From the NCBI RefSeq assembly GCF_001570925.1, contig NZ_BCSP01000001.1, positions 372,001 through 436,000 on the forward strand: a stretch of 64,000 nt of DNA, written 5' to 3'. A program made the position numbers and the translations under genes. Within the stretch, counting starts at the first letter, position 1, and each line of letters opens with the position of its first letter. This stretch comes from [Zimmermannella] bifida NBRC 103089. Lineage in GTDB: Bacteria > Actinomycetota > Actinomycetes > Actinomycetales > Microbacteriaceae. Shown piece by piece: positions 19,717-29,593 of this stretch. The notes under the pieces were generated by a model, which saw only the letters and a program-made list of their open reading frames with translations, was not told the DNA's origin and did no database searches.

Positions 19717-20448
19717 TTACGGGGCGGTGGGGCGCATTCCGGTGATTGCCGTGCCGATTCGCAGGTGTGTCGCTCCCTGTGAAATTGCTGAACGGAAGTC
19801 ATGGGTCATGCCCATCGAGCACCAAGTGGCGTCCGGCGCAAACGACCGGATGGTTTCACTCGTCTCACGCACCGTCGCAAATGCCTTGTCAGGGTCAGCG
19901 TCAATCGGTGCGACTGCCATCACGCCGCGCAGTCGCAGCGTGTCGGTGTCGAGGATGCGTCGAGCGAGATCCGGGGCTTCTTCCAGCAGAACTCCCCCGC
20001 GCGCAGTGTCACCATCGAGCGAGAGCTGAATCGTGACGTCAACCTGACGGCCATCTTCGCGCTGCAGCGTACTGAGCGCATCCACCAACTCGACGCGGTC
20101 GATCGATTCGATAACGTCGGCGTAGCGACCAACCTGGCGTGCCTTGTTGCGCTGCAACTGCCCGATGAAATGCATCCGACCGTCATCTCCCGCAATTTCA
20201 CGCAGACGAGCAGCCTTATAACGCGATTCTGGGTGGCGGTTCTCGCCAAAGTCCCGTACACCCAGCTCGTAGAGGGCGTCGATGATGTCGACATCGTGGA
20301 ACTTCGTAACCGCAACGAGGGTGAGTTCGGCCGGGTCGCGGTTTGCGTCGACGGCAGCCTCAGCGATGGATGCACGGACAGCGGCGAGCCGCCCCGCGAG
20401 TGCCTCACGGCTCCCCCAGGACGGCTGCGGTGTTACTTCAGTCATCAT
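19717..20448 (-). CDS. yggS: YggS-type pyridoxal phosphate homeostasis protein (PLPBP)
   Basis: A 243-residue TIM-barrel PLP-binding protein without known catalysis that controls the free PLP pool. The PLP lysine is in LVAVTKFHDV, followed by FGENRHPE, FIGQLQRNKAR and the C-terminal SMGMTHDFRSAI and HLRIGTAI motifs. The start is 5 bp after the ftsZ stop without a clear ribosome site, suggesting coupling to ftsZ. The ftsZ-yggS-sepF-yggT-divIVA order is classic for Gram-positives. Confidence 0.93.
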   Translation of the reverse strand: MMTEVTPQPSWGSREALAGRLAAVRASIAEAAVDANRDPAELTLVAVTKFHDVDIIDALYELGVRDFGENRHPESRYKAARLREIAGDDGRMHFIGQLQRNKARQVGRYADVIESIDRVELVDALSTLQREDGRQVDVTIQLSLDGDTARGGVLLEEAPDLARRILDTDTLRLRGVMAVAPIDADPDKAFATVRETSETIRSFAPDATWCSMGMTHDFRSAISQGATHLRIGTAITGMRPTAP

Positions 20449-20453
20449 TCGAT

Positions 20454-21743
20454 CTAGCGCAGGAAGTCAGGAATATCGAGGTCGCTGTCGTCATCGGCAT
20501 AGGGCGATTCCGATTGACGAGGTGTAACCGTCGGTGCTTCGGCAGTCGACCATGCTGGTGACTCTCCCAGACGCGGCGGACGCGCCGCCGGCTGCGATGG
20601 TGCCGATGGTGCCGCCTGCTCGCTCGGGTTTGGCGTCAGTCGCGGTGCAACAGTCTCGGAGGCACCGGCACGGGCGTCGTCACCGTTACTGTCTTCGGAC
20701 TGGTTACGCGCCGTGGCTTCGGCCAGCGAAGGCAGTGGGTTTGGTGCCGAGTCGACCATTTCGTGCGCTTCAAGCGGACGAGGTTCGCCACCGTCGAAAC
20801 CTGCGGCGATAACGGTAACGCGAACTTCGTCGCCCAGCGTGTCGTCGACCGCGGTACCCAGGATGATGTTGGCACCGTCATGTACGGCGTCGCGTACCAG
20901 CTGGGCAGCTTCGGCGACTTCGAACATACCGAGGTTTGAACCACCCTGAACCGACAGCAGCACGCCGTGAGCACCCTCGATGGAAGCTTCAAGCAGCGGC
21001 GATGCCACGGCGAGTTCGGCGGCCTTGACGGAGCGATCCGCACCGCGCGAGGTACCGATACCCATGAGGGCCGAACCGGCACCCTGCATAACCGACTTAA
21101 CGTCGGCGAAGTCAACGTTGATCACACCGGGGTTGGTGATGAGGTCAGTAATACCCTGCACACCGGCAAGCAGAACCTGGTCGGCCGTCGCGAATGCTTC
21201 AAGCATCGAGATGCCGCGGTCGCTGATGGCAAGCAGACGGTCGTTCGGCACGACAATGAGCGCGTCGACCTGCTCCTTCAACGCGGCGACACCGTGCTCG
21301 GCCTGTTCGGCACGACGACGACCCTCGAAGGAGAACGGTTTAGTGACAACACCGATGGTGAGCGCACCGATCGACTTGGCGATGCGGGCGACTACTGGCG
21401 CGCCACCGGTACCGGTGCCGCCACCTTCACCTGCCGTAACAAACACCATGTCGGCGCCGGCGAGGGCTTCTTCGATTTCTTCGACGTGGTCTTCGGCGGC
21501 GCGACGACCGATCTCCGGGTCGGCACCGGCGCCGAGGCCGCGAGTAAGTTCGCGTCCAACGTCGAGCTTGACGTCGGCATCGGACATCAGCAGTGCCTGC
21601 GCATCGGTGTTGATCGCGATGAACTCGACGCCGCGCAGGCCGATCTCGATCATGCGGTTAACGGCGTTAACGCCGCCGCCACCGACACCGACGACCTTAA
21701 TTACGGCGAGGTAGTTGTTCGTGGGTGAGTCTGGGTTCGACAC
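20454..21743 (-). CDS. ftsZ: Cell division GTPase FtsZ
   Basis: Tubulin homologue that forms the Z-ring. The GTP-binding tubulin signature GGGTGTG lies at about residues 107-113, the T7 loop carries [11 protein letters not shown], and the extreme C terminus DLDIPDFLR is the conserved peptide that binds SepF. A disordered linker of about 100 residues separates the core and tail. I choose GTG 21743 (translated [14 protein letters not shown]); AAAGGGG lies about 9 nt upstream. An ATG at 21827 would extend into the promoter region. The upstream gap carries a near-perfect MerR-type operator at 21881-21900. Confidence 0.97.
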   Translation of the reverse strand: MSNPDSPTNNYLAVIKVVGVGGGGVNAVNRMIEIGLRGVEFIAINTDAQALLMSDADVKLDVGRELTRGLGAGADPEIGRRAAEDHVEEIEEALAGADMVFVTAGEGGGTGTGGAPVVARIAKSIGALTIGVVTKPFSFEGRRRAEQAEHGVAALKEQVDALIVVPNDRLLAISDRGISMLEAFATADQVLLAGVQGITDLITNPGVINVDFADVKSVMQGAGSALMGIGTSRGADRSVKAAELAVASPLLEASIEGAHGVLLSVQGGSNLGMFEVAEAAQLVRDAVHDGANIILGTAVDDTLGDEVRVTVIAAGFDGGEPRPLEAHEMVDSAPNPLPSLAEATARNQSEDSNGDDARAGASETVAPRLTPNPSEQAAPSAPSQPAARPPRLGESPAWSTAEAPTVTPRQSESPYADDDSDLDIPDFLR

Positions 21744-21832
21744 GTGACAGGCCCCTTTGTCGTTGTCGGATGGGTATTCGCCAGTTCGGTTGAATGAGCG
21801 AAGTTGTGATGCAACGTTATGGGGCAAATCCT

Positions 21833-21843
21833 GGCGTTACGCC
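21833..21843. repeat. Short inverted repeat in the ftsZ promoter region
   Basis: GGCGT-T-ACGCC, an 11-bp palindrome between the predicted FtsR site and the ftsZ start. It could be part of the promoter architecture; chance is possible. Confidence 0.3.
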
Positions 21844-21880
21844 CTGGCGCCTTGGCGTGTTGCAGCCAATGAGCAAATCA

Positions 21881-21900
21881 CTTCAACCCAGGGTTGAGAG
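21881..21900. promoter_or_regulatory. Predicted FtsR (MerR-type) operator upstream of ftsZ
   Basis: CTTCAACCCAGGGTTGAGAG contains a perfect 7-1-7 inverted repeat (TCAACCC-A-GGGTTGA) about 140 bp upstream of the ftsZ start. It matches 17 of 20 positions of a second site at 48734-48753 next to the two MerR regulator genes. In Corynebacterium the GarA/OdhI-linked MerR protein FtsR is known to activate ftsZ, and that protein's homologue is encoded here at 48808-49509. Confidence 0.7.
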
Positions 21901-21929
21901 TTTCCACGCCCCTGTGCACGAAATCCCCG

Positions 21930-22805
21930 CTACTGACGGGTGACCGGTTGCTCCGGGCTCGACACGTCGAATTCCTTGGCGTTGCCACCGGTCGCGGTAA
22001 GCAGGGCTTGCAAGACCTCGGCCTTGGCAAGATTCGATTCACTGCTGCCCCAAATCACCCGACGACCGTCGCGAAGTTGAAACTCCACGTTGTCGGCGGT
22101 CGAGGCCTTGATCGTGCCTACGGTGGCCAAGAGTTCCTTGGGCATCGACGTCAGCACCTGGCCAATGGCACCAAACGCGGCCGCATTGCTCGGTTCAGTC
22201 TCGATGATTGGCAGCGAGTTCGCGGCAGCTGGATCTTCCCAGAGGGTTACTCCAGCGCCGTCAACGACCGAGTGCTTGTCTCCCGATTTGACGACGCCCA
22301 CGGGCTGCCGTTCCACAATGTGCACGATCACCGTTCCCGGTGGAATGCGCTGCACGTGGTAGCTCTGCACGAGTACGAAGCCTCGCAACTGCTCCTCGAT
22401 TTCAGCATCGGTCACTTGCGCCAGCGGCTTTGACTTAATACCTTCCAGCGACTGCGTGACCGCCTGCGAATCCAATCGCTCGATGCCGTGCAGACGAATT
22501 TCACGCACGCTCATGAGCGGGCTGAACATGGCGACGACCAGCAACACGGCCAGTAGCCCCACCGAGGCGAGCCCAATGAAGAGGCCCCGGCGGCGTTGCC
22601 GGCGGCGACGCGTAAATCGGCGGACCTCGGCACGTTCGTGTTTCCGACGCGCACGAGCGGCTTTCCACACCTCGAGCTGCGTGGGAATTGCGTCGTCAGC
22701 TGTGTCGTCGTCCCCCACATGGCGCGACCATGCCGCATCCAGACCTGAGGAGTTCTCAGTTGTGGATGCGTTCGAGTCACGATTCGTGCGAAACGGTGGT
22801 CGCAT
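21930..22805 (-). CDS. ftsQ: Cell division protein FtsQ/DivIB
   Basis: Bitopic membrane protein of the divisome core that links FtsL and its partner to the septal synthase FtsW-FtsI. It has a 90-residue cytoplasmic basic region (RRFTRRRRQRRRG), one membrane helix (about residues 95-115), the POTRA domain (MSVREIRLHGIERL, VQSYHVQRIPPGTVIVHIVE) and a beta domain. The ATG overlaps the murC stop by one base (TAATG), so the two are coupled. Confidence 0.93.
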   Translation of the reverse strand: MRPPFRTNRDSNASTTENSSGLDAAWSRHVGDDDTADDAIPTQLEVWKAARARRKHERAEVRRFTRRRRQRRRGLFIGLASVGLLAVLLVVAMFSPLMSVREIRLHGIERLDSQAVTQSLEGIKSKPLAQVTDAEIEEQLRGFVLVQSYHVQRIPPGTVIVHIVERQPVGVVKSGDKHSVVDGAGVTLWEDPAAANSLPIIETEPSNAAAFGAIGQVLTSMPKELLATVGTIKASTADNVEFQLRDGRRVIWGSSESNLAKAEVLQALLTATGGNAKEFDVSSPEQPVTRQ

Positions 22806-24226
22806 TAGTTGTCGCCGGAATCCGCATCCGAATCGGTCGCCAGCGCAGCAAGCAGCTGGGGCACGATCCGGTTCACGTTGCCGCAGCCGAGCGTGATGAC
22901 AAAGTCACCGGCACGAGCCACGCGGTCAACGGCAGCAGCAGCGGTATCCCACCCGGAGTGGTACTCAACGGCGTCTGGATTCACGAAGTCATTGCTGACC
23001 AGTTCACCGGTGACGCCTTCGACCGGATCTTCGCGAGCACCGTCCACAGCAAGCACGATGGTGTGGTCGGCGCACGATTCCAGCACCTGCGCGAACTGCT
23101 GGTGCATGGCCAGCGTACGCGAATAGAGGTGCGGTTGGTGCACGGCAATGATGCGGCCGTTGCCAACGACGGTTCGTGCTGCTGTCAGCGCGGCGCGAAC
23201 CTCAACCGGGTGGTGCGCATAGTCGTCATAAACGCGTACACCACGGACTTCGCCCTGGAAGTCGAAGCGACGCTTGGTACCGCCAAAATTGCGCAGGCTG
23301 GCGACGGCATCCTTCAACGAGTAGCCAAGCACGCGCATGACGGCGACCGCACCAGCAGCGTTGATCGCATTGTGTTCGCCGGGCACGGCAATCCAGCCGT
23401 TCACCGACTCGCCATCGGCAGAGATCGTGAACGAGGTGCCGCCGTCGAGTCCGACGATGTCGCTGACACGTACGTCGTTGTGGATGCCACGGCCAAAACG
23501 CACGATGTTGTCGTGGGTAATGCGGGGCGTCAGCGCCACCGCAAGTTCGTCATCGCCCGAAATGACTACGGCTTCACTCGCTCGTGACGCGAACGACACG
23601 AACGCGGCGTTGAATGCTTCGGCGGTGCCGTAGTGGTCGAGGTGGTCATTGTCGACGTTGGTGATGAGCGCAATTGCCGTGTCGTAGAACAAGAACGACC
23701 CGTCGGATTCGTCGGCTTCGACAATGAATTCTTCGTCTTCGCCAAGGTGCTGGTTCGAAGCAATCGACTGAATAACGCCACCGTTGACGACGCTGGGATC
23801 GGCACCATTACCGATGAGCGCGCTGGCCAACATGCCGGTCGAAGTGGTCTTGCCGTGAGCTCCGGCAACCGCAATCACACGCGAGCCGCGGGTCAGCCAA
23901 ACGAGTGCCTGCGACCGGTGAATGATGTTGCAGCCGCGTTCCTTGGCCAAGACCAGTTCGGGGTTGTCGGGCCACAGCGCTGAGGTGACAACGACAGTGT
24001 CAACGTCATCGGCGAGGTTCTTGGCGTCGTGCCCAATGTGCACGGTGGCACCGAGCGACTGCAGCGTTTCGGTGTAGTCGCTGGCCGAGCGGTCGGAACC
24101 AGAAACGCGAATCCCCTGTTCCAAGAACATCGTCGCGATTCCGCTCATGCCGGAGCCGCCGATGCCGATAAAGTGCGCGTGCGAAATCTGCGTTGGGATC
24201 TGCGCATTGGCGTCTGGACTAATCAC
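22805..24226 (-). CDS. murC: UDP-N-acetylmuramate-L-alanine ligase
   Basis: ATP-dependent ligase adding L-Ala to UDP-MurNAc, the first peptide step. The N-terminal FIGIGGSGMSGIA nucleotide-binding loop, the ATP loop AGAHGKTTSTGM, the EADESDGS motif, and central DNDHLDHYG are visible. It starts with GTG 24226; GGAG lies 5 nt upstream. It follows murG after an unusual 173-bp gap for this tight cluster, and that gap contains a hairpin at 24260-24279. Confidence 0.96.
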   Translation of the reverse strand: MISPDANAQIPTQISHAHFIGIGGSGMSGIATMFLEQGIRVSGSDRSASDYTETLQSLGATVHIGHDAKNLADDVDTVVVTSALWPDNPELVLAKERGCNIIHRSQALVWLTRGSRVIAVAGAHGKTTSTGMLASALIGNGADPSVVNGGVIQSIASNQHLGEDEEFIVEADESDGSFLFYDTAIALITNVDNDHLDHYGTAEAFNAAFVSFASRASEAVVISGDDELAVALTPRITHDNIVRFGRGIHNDVRVSDIVGLDGGTSFTISADGESVNGWIAVPGEHNAINAAGAVAVMRVLGYSLKDAVASLRNFGGTKRRFDFQGEVRGVRVYDDYAHHPVEVRAALTAARTVVGNGRIIAVHQPHLYSRTLAMHQQFAQVLESCADHTIVLAVDGAREDPVEGVTGELVSNDFVNPDAVEYHSGWDTAAAAVDRVARAGDFVITLGCGNVNRIVPQLLAALATDSDADSGDN

Positions 24227-24259
24227 CGGGTCTCCTCACATCGATGTGGATACCGCGTC

Positions 24260-24279
24260 ATTGCAGGGGTGCCTGCAAT
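24260..24279. repeat. Inverted repeat between murG and murC
   Basis: ATTGCAGG-GGTG-CCTGCAAT, a perfect 8-bp stem with a 4-nt loop, about 35 bp upstream of the murC start in an otherwise gene-free 173-bp gap. It could be a weak terminator/attenuator or an operator of an internal promoter. Confidence 0.4.
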
Positions 24280-24399
24280 CGTCATGCCGGCAGGTTGCCT
24301 GGCCGTATCCATCACGAACAGTAAGGCTACCGCCGCTCGTCGAATTCCAGCGGGAATCGGCACGAGTTTGCGGAACTTCGCAGTGCCACCCGAGGCGAA

Positions 24400-25497
24400 C
24401 TAGTCGCGACGTGCGGCCTCAATAGCGTCATCGATCATGCTCGCGAGCTGTTCCGCCGCATCCGAAACGCCCATTCGGGTGGCGTTCTTCGCGAGCTGCT
24501 CGCGACGCGTCGAGTCGTTAAGCAGCACCTCGAGCTGTGGCCAAACGATATCCGGGGTGAACTGCGCGTCCGCGACCGTAACTGCCGCATCCGCGGCGAG
24601 CACCGACTCGATGTTCTTCGCCTGCTCACCGTTACCGACCGCATAGGGGACATACATTGCCGGCAAACCAACCGCCAATAGTTCACTCACGGTGGATGCA
24701 CCGGCTCGCGCGATGATGCAGTCGGCTGCGGCAAAGGCGAGATCCATGCGGTCGCAGTACTCGACCACGTGATAGTTCGGCAGGTTCGGGTCGTCGAATG
24801 GTGAAAGCCGCCCAACAATGTGCACAATTTGCCAGGGCGCCCCGTCAGCTGTCGGAGCAGTAATGCGGGGACCGAGTTCACGGATCGTGTCGTTAATGCG
24901 CTTGGCACCGAGCGAACCACCGGTCACGACGAGCGTATTTCGCGATGCATCCAGCCCGAAATATTCCACGGCTTCGCTCCGGCTCGCAGCGCGGTCGAGC
25001 GAAGCAATTTCACGGCGCAACGGCATGCCAATGGTCTTCGCGCCCGCCAAGTTCGTATTCGCAAACACGACTGCGGTCGCCGCTGCCCAACGTGACCCAA
25101 GACGGTTGGCGAGTCCCGGCATGGCGTTCGCTTCGTGGACGATGATCGGGACGCGACCACGTGCGGCAACGTATGCGGGCGTGGCGGCGTAGCCGCCGAA
25201 CCCGACCACCGCATCCACGCCCTCTTGCGCGATGATGCGACGAACCCGAGCAACCGCGCGACGGAAACGAACGGGGAACTTCACCGCCGCCATGTTCGGG
25301 CGGCGAGGGAAAGGTACTTTGTCGATCGTCAGCAGTTCATAGCCGCGTTCAGGAACGAGCCTGGCTTCGAGCCCTTCACGGGTACCGAGCACCAAGATGC
25401 GTGCGTCGGGATGTGCCGCTCGCAGCGCATCTGCCGTTGCCAATAGTGGATTCACATGTCCAGCGGTACCACCGCCGGCGAGTAGGTAGGTGGTCAT
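24400..25497 (-). CDS. murG: Lipid II synthase (undecaprenyl-PP-MurNAc-pentapeptide GlcNAc transferase)
   Basis: Peripheral membrane GT-B glycosyltransferase that converts lipid I to lipid II. The glycine-rich GGGTAGHVNP loop at residues 8-17, the [13 protein letters not shown] lipid-binding region, the VTGGSLGAKRIN second G-loop, and the UDP-GlcNAc site around RAGASTVSEL are all present. It lies 66 bp after ftsW. Confidence 0.96.
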   Translation of the reverse strand: MTTYLLAGGGTAGHVNPLLATADALRAAHPDARILVLGTREGLEARLVPERGYELLTIDKVPFPRRPNMAAVKFPVRFRRAVARVRRIIAQEGVDAVVGFGGYAATPAYVAARGRVPIIVHEANAMPGLANRLGSRWAAATAVVFANTNLAGAKTIGMPLRREIASLDRAASRSEAVEYFGLDASRNTLVVTGGSLGAKRINDTIRELGPRITAPTADGAPWQIVHIVGRLSPFDDPNLPNYHVVEYCDRMDLAFAAADCIIARAGASTVSELLAVGLPAMYVPYAVGNGEQAKNIESVLAADAAVTVADAQFTPDIVWPQLEVLLNDSTRREQLAKNATRMGVSDAAEQLASMIDDAIEAARRD

Positions 25498-25563
25498 GTT
25501 TTCGTCCTCAACAGGTTTGGATGAGCGTTGGCGCGCTACGCGGGCACGCTGCGGCAGCGAAAC

Positions 25564-26874
25564 TTAGCGAGTTTTCCGAGCGGTGGGCTGACGATGCGCA
25601 ACTTCGGAGTCGTGCTTCGCCGTCTCGCGACACACGGACAGCACGATACCAATGGCCAAAAGCGAAGTGAGCAGCGCCGAACCACCGGAGCTCAATAGCG
25701 GCAGCGGTACACCGAGTACGGGGAGCAGCCCGAGCACTACGGCGATGTTGACGAAGGCCTGGAAGATAAACCACGAGAAGATCGCGCCCGTAATCACGCG
25801 GCCTGCCGGCGACACGGATTCTTTCCACACACGCAGCATCATGATGCCCATCGCTGCGATCAGCAGAATCACCACAAAGCCACCGATGAGCCCAAGCTCT
25901 TCGCCGATGATGGCAAAAATGAAGTCGTTGTCGGCTTCGGGAAGCCACGACCACTTGGCCGTCGAGTTACCGAGCCCGACACCGAAGACACCACCGCGTG
26001 CAAGCGCGTAGAAACCGTGGGAGGTCTGCCAGCACAGGCCTTCGTAATCGCAGTTTCCGGCGAAGAAGCTGGTGATACGAGCAACACGGTTGGGCGATAC
26101 CGCCGCCATGAAGATGGCGCCGCCGACGGCGATGGCGGTCGCCCCAACGATGAATGCGCGGCGAATACCACCAAACCAGAGCGCTCCCAGCACCAATGCA
26201 CCGATCACCATGACCGTACCCAGGTCCTTGCCCATCAGCGCCAGGCCGAGAACGAATGCCACCGGCAAACCGATCGGGATGACGAAGTTCTTGAGATCCC
26301 GCAGCTGCTCACCCTTACGGGTGATCATCATGCCCAGCCAAATGGCGAGCGCGACCTTGGCAAATTCCGCCGGCTGAATCGTGATCACGCCGAGGTTGAG
26401 CCAGGCGCGGTTACCGTTAACTTCGACGCCCAATGGGGTAAACACCAACGCCTGCAACACCATGGCAAAGAAAAGCGCGAGCCAGGCAACGCTACTCGAC
26501 CAAAACCGCGTCGGGATGCGCGAAGCCACCAGCATGAGCGGGATACCGATCAGCGCGAAAATACCCTGACGCAGGAACCGGGTTGACAGCGCGTTACCGC
26601 GGGCAAATTCTTCTACCGACGAACTCGAGAACACCATCACGAGACCGATCACGACCAGTACGAGCACGATGCCCGTGAGCATCGAGCTATTGAAGCTGGC
26701 TGGTTCTTCTGTCTTCAGCAGCTTGATGCGATAAGCGAGACCACTACCAGTCTGAGTGTCCGTACCGGATGCGGTTCCGTCGCTGCGCAGGTGTGAAGCG
26801 CCGCCACGTACGGTTCGGTCACTTGCACCGCCAGCCTGGGCGCTGGTGGTTTCGGACTTGGAGTTCCGTGCCAT
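25564..26874 (-). CDS. ftsW: Septal peptidoglycan glycosyltransferase FtsW (SEDS family)
   Basis: Polytopic SEDS protein that polymerises lipid II at the septum together with FtsI. About ten hydrophobic helices are present. Recognisable pieces are GNRAWLNLGVITIQPAEFAK (the SEDS motif), MGKDLGTVMVIG, and PVLGVPLPLLSSGGSAL near the C terminus. I use the ATG at 26874 with AAAGG 6 nt upstream; a second ATG at 26880 lies inside that region. The N-terminal 60 residues are hydrophilic, Ser/Thr/Gly-rich and probably cytoplasmic. Confidence 0.95.
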   Translation of the reverse strand: MARNSKSETTSAQAGGASDRTVRGGASHLRSDGTASGTDTQTGSGLAYRIKLLKTEEPASFNSSMLTGIVLVLVVIGLVMVFSSSSVEEFARGNALSTRFLRQGIFALIGIPLMLVASRIPTRFWSSSVAWLALFFAMVLQALVFTPLGVEVNGNRAWLNLGVITIQPAEFAKVALAIWLGMMITRKGEQLRDLKNFVIPIGLPVAFVLGLALMGKDLGTVMVIGALVLGALWFGGIRRAFIVGATAIAVGGAIFMAAVSPNRVARITSFFAGNCDYEGLCWQTSHGFYALARGGVFGVGLGNSTAKWSWLPEADNDFIFAIIGEELGLIGGFVVILLIAAMGIMMLRVWKESVSPAGRVITGAIFSWFIFQAFVNIAVVLGLLPVLGVPLPLLSSGGSALLTSLLAIGIVLSVCRETAKHDSEVAHRQPTARKTR

Positions 26875-26942
26875 GCGCATCCTTTCAGCTAGCGGAATTG
26901 GTCGGATGTGGGATCGGGTCTGGTGGTGTCTACACCGGCGAA

Positions 26943-28484
26943 TTAGCCGAGATCAACACCGTTATCGTTGGTGGGTTCATCGTCATCTGCCGACGCCGGC
27001 GCCGAAGTCGAGGCGAAGTGCGCGCGAACCGCATCCGCAAACTTGGCTCCGCGGTCGGCGTAGCCACCGAATTGATCCATGGATGCCGCGGCCGGAGCCA
27101 AAAGCACCGTATCCCCCGCATTCGCAAGCGTTTGGGCGTGACGTACGACCGTCGGCATGACGTCATCATTGTCGACATCGGCAATCTCGATGACCGGCAC
27201 ATCCGGCGCGTGCGCGGCGAGTGCCGCCACAACCGGTTCGCGGTCAACTCCGATCACGATCGCTGCGCGCATCCGGTCTGCGTGTGCCGAAACGAGCGGT
27301 GAAATATCGACGCCTTTAAGCAGTCCGCCGACAACCCAGACCACGTGCTGGTATGCCGCGAGCGACGCATTGGCAGCGTGCGCGTTCGTCGCTTTAGAGT
27401 CGTCAACCCACAGCACGCCTTCATGCTCAGCGACGAGTTCGTTTCGGTGATGATCTGCCGAGAACGAGGTAACTGCAGCGTGAATGGCCTCGGTCGAGAC
27501 ATCGTAGGCACGTGCCAGGGCAGCCGCCGCCAACACATCCTCAACGAGGTGTTTCGCACCCAGTCCGCGTGCTCGCAGCTCGTCGAGCGTGGCGAGTTCG
27601 AGGGCGGAATTACGGCGGTCCGCCAAGAACGCACGGTCAACGAGTACGCCGTCAACCACGCCCATATTGCTTGGGGAAGGCACATCCGTACCGAACCCGA
27701 TTGCGCGCGCGCCTTCAACAACGTCGGCGGCTTCGACCAGGGCTTCGGTTTCAGGGTCCGCCAAGTTATAGACACAGGCGCGCTGCACCTGGTGATAGGC
27801 GCGTCCCTTTGCTGCCTTGTAGGCGTCAAAACTGCCGTGCCAGTCGAGGTGGTCGGGTGCGATGTTGAGCACAACCGCAGCGATTGGTGAGAGCGAGTAC
27901 GTGTGGTGCAGCTGGTAGCTAGAAATCTCGACAACGAGCGCTTCGAAGCCCTCCGGGTCACGGATCGCATCCAACACCGGAATACCAATATTGCCGGCAG
28001 GTGCCACGCGGATTCCCGCCGCCGCAAGCATGTGCGCGGTGAGCTGCGTCGTCGTGGTCTTCCCGTTCGTACCGGTAACCAACAACCAGTCCGACGGTGT
28101 ACCGGTCTTGTCCCGAAGGCGCCAAGCGAGTTCGATGTCGCCCCACACCGGCAGTTCCTGGCCGTACACCCACTGCAGTAGCGGATGCGTGGGCTTGTAC
28201 CCGGGCGACGTCACCACAAGTTCGGGGGCGAAATCGACCAGTACCTGGGGAATCTCGTCGCTGCGTTCGGTCACCGCAACGGGCACCCCAAGAACGCCAA
28301 GAATCGTCTCGCGGTCTTCATCATGGCGGCCAGCGATAACGATGACGTTGGCGCCGAGTTCTTGCAGGGTGTCAGCCACCGCAAAGCCGGTCATGCCAAG
28401 GCCGAATACTGCTACCCGCAGACCCGACCAGTCATCGTGCCAGCTGCGCAGTGCATCTGGGTTACGGCGTTCTTGCTCGCTCAT
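26943..28484 (-). CDS. murD: UDP-N-acetylmuramoyl-L-alanine-D-glutamate ligase
   Basis: Adds D-glutamate to UDP-MurNAc-Ala. Rossmann start VAVFGLGMTGFA, ATP loop TGTNGKTTTTQL, and the C-terminal VDDSKATNAHA with a VGGLLKG segment are seen. At 513 residues it is slightly longer than the typical 450-480, the extra being a C-terminal tail rich in Ala, Asp and Asn. Its ATG overlaps the mraY stop by 4 bp (ATGA). Confidence 0.95.
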   Translation of the reverse strand: MSEQERRNPDALRSWHDDWSGLRVAVFGLGMTGFAVADTLQELGANVIVIAGRHDEDRETILGVLGVPVAVTERSDEIPQVLVDFAPELVVTSPGYKPTHPLLQWVYGQELPVWGDIELAWRLRDKTGTPSDWLLVTGTNGKTTTTQLTAHMLAAAGIRVAPAGNIGIPVLDAIRDPEGFEALVVEISSYQLHHTYSLSPIAAVVLNIAPDHLDWHGSFDAYKAAKGRAYHQVQRACVYNLADPETEALVEAADVVEGARAIGFGTDVPSPSNMGVVDGVLVDRAFLADRRNSALELATLDELRARGLGAKHLVEDVLAAAALARAYDVSTEAIHAAVTSFSADHHRNELVAEHEGVLWVDDSKATNAHAANASLAAYQHVVWVVGGLLKGVDISPLVSAHADRMRAAIVIGVDREPVVAALAAHAPDVPVIEIADVDNDDVMPTVVRHAQTLANAGDTVLLAPAAASMDQFGGYADRGAKFADAVRAHFASTSAPASADDDEPTNDNGVDLG

Positions 28485-29593
28485 TGTCCAAACATTCCGC
28501 TAGCAAACGACCATTCCGAGTAGAACAGGGCGAGGCCCGTGATGGCGAACAGCACACCAACGATCCAGAACCGCACGACAACTGTTTGTTCGGCCCATCC
28601 CTTGAGCTCATAGTGATGGTGGATGGGGCTCATCAAGAAGATGCGCTTACCGCCGGTCAGCTTGAAGTAGAGGCGCTGAACGATAACCGAACCGGTGTCG
28701 AGCACGAACAGACCGGCAATGACCACGAGCAGCAATTCGGTGCGCGTGATGATAGCCATAGCGGCGAGTGCACCACCGAGTGCGAGCGAACCGGTGTCGC
28801 CCATGAAGAGCTTGGCGGGCGAGGTGTTCCACCAGAGGAAACCGGCCAGCGAACCCACGATCGCGGCGGCGACCATCGCCATGTCGAGCGGCGCGTAGAC
28901 GTCGTAGCAACCCTGCGCGACCTGCTGCGACAGACGCTCCGAGTGACAAAGCTGGTTGAACTGCCAGTACCCGATAACCCCATACGAACCGATCGCGAAG
29001 ATCGATGCGCCCGTGGCCAATCCGTCAAGGCCGTCGGTGACGTTCACCGCGTTCGACGTCGACGTCGTCACCAACACGATCCAAATCACGACAGCGAGCG
29101 TGCCAACCACGAGGCCGAGCTGCATGAAATCAATGTCGGTGTCGCGGAACACCGAAATAGCGCTCGATACCACTGGCACGCCGTGGTCATTGACCACCTG
29201 CAAACCGATGAGGGCAAACAGCGCCGCCACGACGATCTGGCCGGCAATTTTCTGCCAACCGCCAAGACCGAGCGACTGGTGCTTTCGCACCTTGAGGAAG
29301 TCGTCAATGAACCCAATGAGCGCGTGGCCCAAGAACATCAAGATGACGAGCAGACCCGCAGCCGTCGGTGCTTCTTGCGTGAGCAGGCAGGCGACAAAGT
29401 ACGCAAAAATACTGCCGATAACGAAGACGATGCCGCCCATCGTGGGCGTACCTCGCTTTGCGAAGTGCTCCTTCGGCCCATCCTCCCGAATGTATTGCCC
29501 CCAGCGCAGCCGGTTGAATCCCTTGATGAACACGGGAGTCAGCAGCAGCGTAAAAGCGAGACCAATTGCTCCGGCGAGCAAGATGCCGATCAA
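28481..29593 (-). CDS. mraY: Phospho-MurNAc-pentapeptide transferase (lipid I synthase)
   Basis: Integral membrane enzyme transferring phospho-MurNAc-pentapeptide to undecaprenyl phosphate. Ten hydrophobic helices. The DDFLKV pair of aspartates (near residue 115), NVTDGLDGLA, the AKLFMGDTGSLALGG region and the HHHYELKGW histidines near the C terminus are hallmark MraY motifs. It overlaps both murF and murD by 4 bp, giving a fully coupled murF-mraY-murD segment. Confidence 0.97.
   Translation of the reverse strand: MIGILLAGAIGLAFTLLLTPVFIKGFNRLRWGQYIREDGPKEHFAKRGTPTMGGIVFVIGSIFAYFVACLLTQEAPTAAGLLVILMFLGHALIGFIDDFLKVRKHQSLGLGGWQKIAGQIVVAALFALIGLQVVNDHGVPVVSSAISVFRDTDIDFMQLGLVVGTLAVVIWIVLVTTSTSNAVNVTDGLDGLATGASIFAIGSYGVIGYWQFNQLCHSERLSQQVAQGCYDVYAPLDMAMVAAAIVGSLAGFLWWNTSPAKLFMGDTGSLALGGALAAMAIITRTELLLVVIAGLFVLDTGSVIVQRLYFKLTGGKRIFLMSPIHHHYELKGWAEQTVVVRFWIVGVLFAITGLALFYSEWSFASGMFGQ

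Noticed and set aside
24260-24279. Riboswitch or attenuator before murC
   Set aside because: Only a short 8-bp hairpin is present; there is no conserved aptamer-like structure. Kept as a repeat only.
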